Source: UMGS1975 sp959600905 (GTDB taxonomy: Bacteria; Bacillota; Clostridia; Christensenellales; QAND01). Taken from it: a DNA stretch of 64,000 nt. The stretch lies in NCBI GenBank assembly GCA_959600905.1, contig CAUGNO010000006.1, positions 60,592 through 124,591 of the forward strand, in the 5' to 3' direction. The notes below the pieces were generated by a model, which was not told where the DNA came from, did not search any database, and saw nothing but the letters and a program-made list of their open reading frames with translations. Below, one piece after another: positions 58,475 to 64,000 of this stretch. Each line of letters starts with the position of its first letter. The first letter of the stretch is position 1. The position numbers and the translations under genes were made by a program.

Positions 58475-58505
58475 AAAGGGCCGGTTTTTTCCGGCCCTTT
58501 TTTTG
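58475..58505 (+). terminator. Rho-independent terminator after the SASP genes
   Basis: AAAGGGCCGG-TTTTTT-CCGGCCCTTTTTTT. Confidence 0.92.
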
Positions 58506-58525
58506 TGCGCCCCTAGGGAAAAGGG

Positions 58526-58554
58526 TTGACATACGATGGCAAAGCGAGTATGAT
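58526..58554 (+). promoter_or_regulatory. Promoter of the his operon
   Basis: TTGACA, 17 bp, TATGAT. The leader to hisZ is only about 43 nt, with no room for a T-box or attenuator. Confidence 0.8.
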
Positions 58555-58603
58555 ACTACAAAGCAACAAAGTAGCGTATTAGCATGATAAAGTGAGGGGC
58601 AAT

Positions 58604-59797
58604 ATGAAGACAGTCAAAGCGCAGGTGCCGGAAGGCGTGCGGGATGTAACAGGACAAGAGGCCTTTGCCAAGCGGGCCTTGGAGCAGAGGCTGCAAACGA
58701 TGTTTGTACGCAGCGGGTTTGAAGAGATCATTACGCCTTCGCTGGAATATGCGGATCTGTTTGAGGGCGAGGTTGGCAACTTAAGGCAAGATCGCATGAT
58801 CCGCCTGTTCGAGCAAGACGGTAAGATGATGACGCTGCGGCCGGATTTCACCATGCCGGCGGCCCGGGTTGTCAGCTCGCGTGCAAAGCAGAGCCAGCAA
58901 CCGATCCGTGTATTTTATCGTGGCAGCGCATTTGGCTTGGAGCATGATTACGGTCAACAGCGCCGGGAGTTTTCCCAGGTGGGGGCAGAGCTGATGGGCG
59001 ATTCTGGCCTGTCCGGCGATGCGGAAATGCTTTCGCTGGCGGCGCAAAGCATGACGGAATTGGGGTTTGCGGATTTTGTGCTGGATATCGGCCATGTAGG
59101 TATTTTTCAATGTCTGGCCAAGCAGGCCGGCTTCAGCGAAGAGGAGACAGAGACGCTGCGCGGTATGCTGGATGAGAAAAATGCGATGGAAGCAGGTGCA
59201 TTTTTGCAGCAGCTTGGCGTGTTAAAGGAGATACAGCACCAATGCCTGTCGCTGATCGAGCTGTATGGCGGCGTAGAGGTGCTGGATAAGGCAGAGGAGA
59301 TCTTCTATCAGCCTTGCTACCAATCTGTATTGAAAGAGCTGCGCCTTTTGGCGGTATTTTTACAGCAGATGGGCCATGGAAACAGCATTACGATAGATTT
59401 AGGGCTGCTGCCCGGATTTGAATACTATAACGGCCTGGTATTCCGCGGGCTGGGTGTCGGCGTAGGCAGCCCCATTATTTCCGGCGGACGGTATGATGGC
59501 GTATTGGCTCAATTTGGCAAGCCGATGCAGGCAGTGGGCTTTGCCATCAATATGGAGCAGGCCATGGCGGCGCTCAAAGCCGACAACGCTTGGCCGGCCG
59601 TTCCTAAGACGGATCTGGTCGTTGGCGCGGCAGAGGGGTGCTTTGCCAGGGCCGTGGCCTTTGCCAGGGCGAAGCGGTCCGAAGGGGTGCGTGTGGTATT
59701 GAGCTATCAAACGGATAAAAGCAAGGTATTGGCACAAGCGGAAAACGAGGGCGCACAAGCGGTCTTTTTGGAAGAAAGCAAGGGGGCAGAGCAATGA
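58604..59797 (+). CDS. hisZ: ATP phosphoribosyltransferase regulatory subunit HisZ
   Basis: A 397-residue histidyl-tRNA-synthetase paralogue that activates and confers feedback control on the short HisG. It has the class II catalytic-fold motifs (motif 2 FYRGSAFGLEHDYGQQRREFSQVGAE, motif 3 GGRYDGVLAQFG) but no tRNA-binding function. The N-terminus VPEGVRDVTGQEAFAKRALEQRL is typical. The ATG at 58604 has GAGGGG upstream. The stop overlaps hisG (ATGA), ensuring equal amounts. Confidence 0.94.
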   Translation: MKTVKAQVPEGVRDVTGQEAFAKRALEQRLQTMFVRSGFEEIITPSLEYADLFEGEVGNLRQDRMIRLFEQDGKMMTLRPDFTMPAARVVSSRAKQSQQPIRVFYRGSAFGLEHDYGQQRREFSQVGAELMGDSGLSGDAEMLSLAAQSMTELGFADFVLDIGHVGIFQCLAKQAGFSEEETETLRGMLDEKNAMEAGAFLQQLGVLKEIQHQCLSLIELYGGVEVLDKAEEIFYQPCYQSVLKELRLLAVFLQQMGHGNSITIDLGLLPGFEYYNGLVFRGLGVGVGSPIISGGRYDGVLAQFGKPMQAVGFAINMEQAMAALKADNAWPAVPKTDLVVGAAEGCFARAVAFARAKRSEGVRVVLSYQTDKSKVLAQAENEGAQAVFLEESKGAEQ

Positions 59798-60420
59798 AAC
59801 AACGAAAGGTAGCGCTCGCCAAAGGCCGCTTGGCGGATAAGGCTATTGCGCTTTTTGAAAAAGCAGGCTACGATGTATCCGGCCTGGTAGAGGATAGCCG
59901 GATGCTGATTTTCCAAAATAAGGAGCTTTCCTTTTTGATGGTAAAACCAACGGATGTACCGGTCTATGTGGAGCATGGCGTGGCGGATTTTGGCATCTGT
60001 GGCAAGGATACGCTGCTGGAGAGCGGCGCGCATATCTACGAGATGATGGATCTAGGCTATGGCAAATGCAAGCTGTCTTTGGCCGGTAAGCCGGGCACGG
60101 ATACCAGACAGTCCGGCTTGAAGGTAGCCACCAAGTATACACACTTTGCCAAGGAGTTTTTTCGAAAACGGGGGCAGGCAGTGGAGATCATCCCGCTGTA
60201 TGGCTCGGTGGAGCTGGGGCCCATCACAGGGCTTTCGGATATCATTTTGGATATCGTAGAAAGCGGTAAAACGCTTAAGGAAAATGGGCTCGTTGTATTG
60301 GAGGATATTGTGCCCATCAGCGCACGGCTGGTAGTCAACCGTGTGAGCTTAAAACTAAATGCGCCGTTTATGCAGCAATTTATCAAAAATGTGCAGGCGG
60401 CGCTGGAGGAAGAAGCATGA
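59794..60420 (+). CDS. hisG: ATP phosphoribosyltransferase, short form HisG
   Basis: Catalyses ATP plus PRPP to phosphoribosyl-ATP, the first step of histidine synthesis. The 208-residue length is the short form, which needs HisZ. Motifs: ALAKGRLADKAIALFEKAG, the GICGKDTLLE segment and the PRPP loop DIILDIVESGKTLKENGL. ATGA overlaps join it to hisZ and hisD. Confidence 0.97.
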   Translation: MKQRKVALAKGRLADKAIALFEKAGYDVSGLVEDSRMLIFQNKELSFLMVKPTDVPVYVEHGVADFGICGKDTLLESGAHIYEMMDLGYGKCKLSLAGKPGTDTRQSGLKVATKYTHFAKEFFRKRGQAVEIIPLYGSVELGPITGLSDIILDIVESGKTLKENGLVVLEDIVPISARLVVNRVSLKLNAPFMQQFIKNVQAALEEEA

Positions 60421-61691
60421 TTTATCAGGGGAAAAAGGGCGCGGAGCAGGTGCTTGCAAACCTGCGCAGACGCGCGGAGGGCGATCTATCGGAAGTAGAG
60501 ACCAGGGTCAAGGAGATTTTGGCGGATGTGCAGGCGCGCGGGGATCAGGCGCTGGCAGAATACGCCTTAAAATTCGATGATACGGACTATCAAAAAACAC
60601 CGCTGATCGTTGGCGAGGAGGAGATACAGCAGGCTTATGCGCAAGTGGATGAAAAAACGCTGGCAGCGCTTAGGCTTTGCGCCGCCAATGTGCGCAAATA
60701 CCATGAAAAGCAGCTGGAAAAGGGATATTGTATTCAGGAGCCTGGCATTTGCCTAGAGCAGCTCGTGCTGCCGCTGGATAGCGTAGGGCTTTACGCGCCG
60801 GGTGGCACGGCAGCGTACCCTTCCAGCGTGATCATGAATGCAGTGCCGGCAAAGATTGCGGGGGTAGGCAAATTATGCCTGGCGACCCCAGCCAAGCACG
60901 GAGCGCTGCCGCCCCTCACGTTGGTAGCGGCCAAGGAAAGCGGCGTGGATATAATCTTCCGCATGGGCGGCGCACAGGCCGTAGCAGCCTTTGCTTACGG
61001 TACAGAGACGGTGCCGCAGGTCAACAAGATCACAGGCCCGGGCAACAGCTATGTGGCCATGGCGAAAAAAGCGGTGGTGGGTACGGTGGGCATTGATTCC
61101 ATTGCGGGGCCGAGCGAGGTGCTGGCCATCGCAGACGAAACGGCAAACCCTGTATTTGTAGCGGCGGATATGCTGGCTCAGGCCGAGCATGACGAGCGTG
61201 CCGCGGCGCTGTGCGTCACAGATTCGCTGTCTTTGGCGCAACGCGTACAGGATGAGGTGGAGCGGCAGTGTGCGGCGCTCAAGCGCAACCAAACGGCACG
61301 TGCCTCCATCGATCGCTACGGCGCCATTGTGGTGCTGGAGGATCTCTCGGCCTGCGTACAGTTTGCCAACGATGTAGCGCCGGAGCATTTGGAGATATTG
61401 ACGGCAGACCCGCGGGCGCTGCTGCCGGGCATCCGCCATGCGGGCGGCGTATTTTTGGGCGCCTATGCGCCGGAAGCGCTGGGCGATTATTTGGCGGGCA
61501 CCAACCATGTGCTGCCCACAGGCGGCACGGCCAAATACGCCTCTCCGTTGGGCGTATATGATTTTTGCCGCCGGATGAGCGTGCTGGAATACGATGCGCC
61601 CCGGCTTCAGGCAGTGGTAGAGGATATTGTGCAGCTGGCGGATACAGAGGGCTTGCAGGCGCATGCCCAATCTGCGCTGGTGCGTTTTTAA
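60417..61691 (+). CDS. hisD: Histidinol dehydrogenase
   Basis: A 424-residue zinc enzyme that oxidises L-histidinol to L-histidine in two NAD-dependent steps. Family landmarks: LPLDSVGLYAPGGTAAYPSS, FRMGGAQAVAAFAYGT, ITGPGNSYVAMAKK and GPSEVLAIAD, with the zinc/catalytic region LAQAEHDERA and the later NDVAPEHLEI and GTNHVLPTGG. Overlaps hisG by 4 bp; hisB starts 12 bp downstream. Confidence 0.97.
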   Translation: MIYQGKKGAEQVLANLRRRAEGDLSEVETRVKEILADVQARGDQALAEYALKFDDTDYQKTPLIVGEEEIQQAYAQVDEKTLAALRLCAANVRKYHEKQLEKGYCIQEPGICLEQLVLPLDSVGLYAPGGTAAYPSSVIMNAVPAKIAGVGKLCLATPAKHGALPPLTLVAAKESGVDIIFRMGGAQAVAAFAYGTETVPQVNKITGPGNSYVAMAKKAVVGTVGIDSIAGPSEVLAIADETANPVFVAADMLAQAEHDERAAALCVTDSLSLAQRVQDEVERQCAALKRNQTARASIDRYGAIVVLEDLSACVQFANDVAPEHLEILTADPRALLPGIRHAGGVFLGAYAPEALGDYLAGTNHVLPTGGTAKYASPLGVYDFCRRMSVLEYDAPRLQAVVEDIVQLADTEGLQAHAQSALVRF

Positions 61692-61703
61692 GGAGGAAAA
61701 AGC

Positions 61704-62291
61704 ATGGAACGATTTGGCGTTACCAGCCGGAAAACCGGCGAAACCGACGTGGAAACCTCGATTCTAATCGATGGGGAAGGGCTGGCCAGCCTTTCTACCG
61801 GCATTGGCTTTTTTGACCATATGTTGAACCTTTTGGCTAAGCATGGCCTGTTTGACATCAATGTGGACTGCAAGGGCGATCTGGAGGTGGATGCGCACCA
61901 TAGCGTAGAGGATGTGGGCATCTGCTTTGGCCAGGCCATCAAAAAGGCACTGGGCAGCAAAGCGGGCATCAAACGGTATGGCAATTTTACCGTTGTGATG
62001 GACGAGGCGCTGGCCACGGTAAATCTTGACGTAAGCGGGCGGCCGTTTTTAAAATTTGATGCGCCGTTTGTAGGCACAAGATGCGGGGAGTTTGATGTGC
62101 AGCTTACAGAGGAATTTTTTCGGGGCGTGGCCATGGAGGGCGGCCTAACGCTGCATATGAAGGTGGAATATGGCAAAAACGATCATCACATGATCGAGGC
62201 ATTGTTTAAGGCTTTTGCCAGGGCCCTGGATATGGCGACACAGATGGATGGACGGTTTGACGGGGTGCCCAGCACCAAAGGGGTGCTGTGA
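61704..62291 (+). CDS. hisB: Imidazoleglycerol-phosphate dehydratase
   Basis: A 195-residue monofunctional dehydratase (no phosphatase domain) that converts imidazole-glycerol phosphate to imidazole-acetol phosphate. It has the duplicated metal motifs: FFDHMLNLLAKHGLF ... DAHHSVEDVGICFGQA in the first half and MDEALATVNLDVSGRPF ... KNDHHMIEALFKAFARALD in the second. AGGAGG precedes the ATG. The next gene starts at its stop codon, leaving no space for hisH. Confidence 0.97.
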   Translation: MERFGVTSRKTGETDVETSILIDGEGLASLSTGIGFFDHMLNLLAKHGLFDINVDCKGDLEVDAHHSVEDVGICFGQAIKKALGSKAGIKRYGNFTVVMDEALATVNLDVSGRPFLKFDAPFVGTRCGEFDVQLTEEFFRGVAMEGGLTLHMKVEYGKNDHHMIEALFKAFARALDMATQMDGRFDGVPSTKGVL

Positions 62292-63628
62292 TGATCGTAT
62301 ATCCCGCTATAGACATACGAAACGGAAAATGCGTGCGCCTGCTGCAAGGCTCATTTGATAAGGAAACGGTTTACAGCGACGATCCGGTGGCCATGGCAAA
62401 GCAGCTGGTGAAAAAGGGCGCCAGCTGGCTCCATATCGTAGATTTGGATGGCGCCAGAACAGGCGTGGCCAGCAATCTACCGCTCATCGAAAAAATGGTA
62501 AAGTTGGGCGTTCGCATCGAGTTGGGCGGCGGCATCCGTACCCGCGAGGATGTGGCTCAGCGTATGGCCTGCGGGGTGGCGCGCTGTGTGCTGGGCACAG
62601 CGGCCATTGAAGACCCGGCGCTGGTGCGCTGGGCCGCAAAGACATATCCGGGCCGCGTTGCCGTAGGCATAGACGCCAAGGACGGCAAAGTGGCAGTCAA
62701 AGGCTGGGAAGAGCAAAGTGCGCTGACGCCGCTGGAGGTTGCAAAGCAGGCAGCCGAGGCGGGGGTGCGCACCGTGATCTATACGGAGATTGCCAACGAC
62801 GGCATGCAAAACGGGCCGGATATTGCAGGCAGTGTGCGGCTGATGGAGCAGTCCGGGCTGGAGGTCATCGTATCCGGCGGGGTGGGCTGCTTGGAGGATG
62901 TGGCGCGCGTACAAAAGGCCGGGCTGCCCGGCGTCATCATCGGCAAGGCCATGTATGATGGCAGGTTGGAGATAGAGCAGGCATTACAAATGCAGGAGGA
63001 AGACGCAATGTTTTCACAGGATCAGGTAAAATATAACGAACAGGGCCTGGTGCCCGTCATTGCGCAGGATGTGCAAACGGGCGCGGTGCTGATGCAGGCC
63101 TATATGAATCAAGAAGCGTTGGCATTAACGCTGGAAAAAGGGCATATGGTATATTGGAGCAGGTCGCGGCAAGAGCTATGGGAAAAAGGCGCGACCAGCG
63201 GACAGATACAGGAGCTTGTTTCTTTGACGGCGGATTGCGATGGAGACTGCTTGCTGGCACAGGTCGTCCAAAAGGGAGGCGGCGCGTGCCATACCGGTGC
63301 GTACAGCTGCTTTTTCAATGCCATGACAGAGCCAAACCAGCAAATAGGCAGCGCCAATGTTTTGTATGAGGTGGATGCCGTCATCAAAGACCGTAGAGAG
63401 CACCCTGTGGAAGGAAGCTATACCAATTACCTTTTCAATAAGGGAATCGATAAGATCCTAAAAAAAGTGGGCGAGGAAAGCGCGGAAACCATCATTGCCG
63501 CAAAAAACAATGCGCCGGATGAAATTATCTATGAAACCAGCGATTTGTTTTACCATGTTTTGGTCATGCTGCAAGATAGGGGCGTAGCGCTGAATGAGAT
63601 CTTCAAAGAATTGAAACGCCGCCGATAA
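62291..63628 (+). CDS. HisA-HisI-HisE fusion (isomerase, cyclohydrolase, pyrophosphohydrolase)
   Basis: One 445-residue frame covers three enzymes. Residues 1-239 are a full HisA barrel (YPAIDIRNGKCVRLLQG, GGGIRTREDV, VSGGVGCLEDV, GKAMYDG). Residues 240-345 are HisI (phosphoribosyl-AMP cyclohydrolase; DCDGDCLLAQVVQKGGGACHTG with zinc ligands). Residues 350-445 are HisE (GSYTNYLFNKGIDKILKKVGEESAETIIAAKN). No stop separates HisA from HisIE, yet AGGAGGA stands 7 bp before the ATG at 63008 (Met240), so a free HisIE may also be made. The ATG at 62291 overlaps the hisB stop; a GTG at 62288 is the alternative. HisF and HisH, which act between these steps, are not encoded here. Confidence 0.92.
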   Translation: MIVYPAIDIRNGKCVRLLQGSFDKETVYSDDPVAMAKQLVKKGASWLHIVDLDGARTGVASNLPLIEKMVKLGVRIELGGGIRTREDVAQRMACGVARCVLGTAAIEDPALVRWAAKTYPGRVAVGIDAKDGKVAVKGWEEQSALTPLEVAKQAAEAGVRTVIYTEIANDGMQNGPDIAGSVRLMEQSGLEVIVSGGVGCLEDVARVQKAGLPGVIIGKAMYDGRLEIEQALQMQEEDAMFSQDQVKYNEQGLVPVIAQDVQTGAVLMQAYMNQEALALTLEKGHMVYWSRSRQELWEKGATSGQIQELVSLTADCDGDCLLAQVVQKGGGACHTGAYSCFFNAMTEPNQQIGSANVLYEVDAVIKDRREHPVEGSYTNYLFNKGIDKILKKVGEESAETIIAAKNNAPDEIIYETSDLFYHVLVMLQDRGVALNEIFKELKRRR

Positions 63629-63653
63629 ATTTTCATAAATATGAAAATTAGCC

Positions 63654-63683
63654 TTGACAATTATGGCGACCCTAAGGTATAAT
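63654..63683 (+). promoter_or_regulatory. Promoter of the tRNA cluster
   Basis: TTGACA, 18 bp, TATAAT. The gap after the his operon has only a weak AT-rich palindrome, AATTTTCATA then ATGAAAATT, at 63629-63650. Confidence 0.8.
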
Positions 63684-63708
63684 CATCAAGCGTCAAAAGG
63701 ACGGGAAT

Positions 63709-63784
63709 GGGAGCATAGCTCAGCTGGGAGAGCACTTGCCTTACAAGCAAGGGGTCACTGGTTCGAACCCAGTTGTTCCCACCA
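63709..63784 (+). tRNA. tRNA-Val (TAC anticodon)
   Basis: 76 nt, acceptor GGGAGCA/TGTTCCC, anticodon stem CTTGC/GCAAG around CTTACAA, T-loop GTTCGAACC, CCA encoded. Confidence 0.97.
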
Positions 63785-63787
63785 AAT

Positions 63788-63864
63788 GGCCCGGTAGTTC
63801 AGATGGTTAGAATGCCAGCCTGTCACGCTGGAGGTCGTGGGTTCGAAACCCATCCGGGTCGCCA
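63788..63864 (+). tRNA. tRNA-Asp (GTC anticodon)
   Basis: 77 nt, acceptor GGCCCGG/CCGGGTC, anticodon stem CCAGC/GCTGG around CTGTCAC, CCA encoded. Confidence 0.97.
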
Positions 63865-63867
63865 TTT

Positions 63868-63943
63868 GCCTTGGTAGCTCAGTCGGTAGAGCAGTAGACT
63901 GAAAATCTACGTGTCGGTGGTTCGATTCCGCCCCAAGGCACCA
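63868..63943 (+). tRNA. tRNA-Phe (GAA anticodon)
   Basis: 76 nt, acceptor GCCTTGG/CCAAGGC, anticodon stem GTAGA/TCTAC around CTGAAAA, CCA encoded. Confidence 0.97.
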
Positions 63944-63948
63944 GGTAT

Positions 63949-64000
63949 GCGGTAGTAGCTCAGTGGTAGAGTGCCACCTTGCCAAGGTGGATGTCGCGAG
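63949..64000 (+). tRNA. tRNA-Gly (GCC anticodon), cut by the window edge
   Basis: Acceptor strand GCGGTAG, D-arm, and anticodon stem CCACC/GGTGG around TTGCCAA are visible; the T-arm and 3' acceptor strand are outside. Confidence 0.93.

Noticed and set aside
62288..63628. HisA-HisIE fusion as a simple frameshift artefact
   Set aside because: Both parts are in the same frame and complete at their join, so a single base error cannot create it; only a missing stop or a larger deletion could. It is therefore reported as a finding.
1..64000. CRISPR arrays, insertion sequences, prophage
   Set aside because: No regularly spaced repeat units, transposase, integrase of the large type, or phage structural genes were seen. 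The single small serine recombinase is explained by the invertible site.

Overview
The window reads as a chromosome segment of an anaerobic, endospore-forming, Gram-positive bacterium of the Clostridia, moderately GC-rich and probably gut-associated. The evidence is SpoIVA, two alpha/beta small acid-soluble spore proteins, a class B sortase, BspA/internalin-like surface proteins with PKTGD/QTGD-type C-termini, ECF transport, many rho-independent terminators, frequent TTG starts, and the Firmicutes order rpmB / asp23 / fakA / recG. No prophage, transposase or CRISPR array was found.

Layout. 1-6.5 kb: end of a membrane-protein gene, then DUF512 radical SAM, der, plsY, an acetamidase-family gene and spoIVA. 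6.6-10.5 kb: two tandem ferredoxin-fused aldo/keto reductases and a glycerol-1-phosphate dehydrogenase. 10.6-19.8 kb (accessory): an LRR/InlB-repeat surface gene broken by three in-frame stops, a DMT permease, tRNA-Pro, a decayed Rrf2 regulator divergent from cysK, a small serine recombinase, a putative invertible promoter and a 1024-residue surface protein. 19.9-28.4 kb: URO-D-like protein, a glycosyltransferase, a macrodomain / class M sirtuin pair read into D-2-hydroxyacid dehydrogenase and glycerate kinase, then IMP dehydrogenase. 28.7-38.9 kb: two lipoproteins, an ECF importer with a DUF4430 lipoprotein, a heterodimeric ABC exporter divergent from a LysR regulator, and cyclophilin. 39-53 kb: sortase B, DMT permease, NusG-II/RnfG-like/riboflavin kinase genes, psd-pssA, HAD phosphatase, PrsA-like foldase, MscS, two HisJ-type phosphatases, an Old Yellow Enzyme homologue, two tiny ORFs and an Rrf2/NAD(P)-binding protein pair. 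53-58 kb: rpmB, asp23, fakA, recG, two SASPs. 58.5-64 kb: a his operon (hisZ-G-D-B and a hisA-hisIE fusion, without hisH or hisF), then a tRNA cluster (Val, Asp, Phe, Gly cut by the window edge).

The most striking element lies between 16.20 and 16.38 kb. Three copies of a 26-bp site, built as 12-bp half-sites around a 2-bp core, sit between a Hin-type recombinase and a surface-protein gene. Sites 1 and 3 (or 1 and 2) are in inverted orientation, and the DNA between them carries a near-consensus promoter that now points away from the surface gene. This has the architecture of a phase-variation switch with its own recombinase. Other notable items are the HisA-HisIE fusion, the macrodomain-sirtuin-glycerate operon, the three Gln-to-stop changes in the LRR gene, and identical TTGTAA-N9-TTACAA operators in front of the Rrf2 gene and its neighbour.
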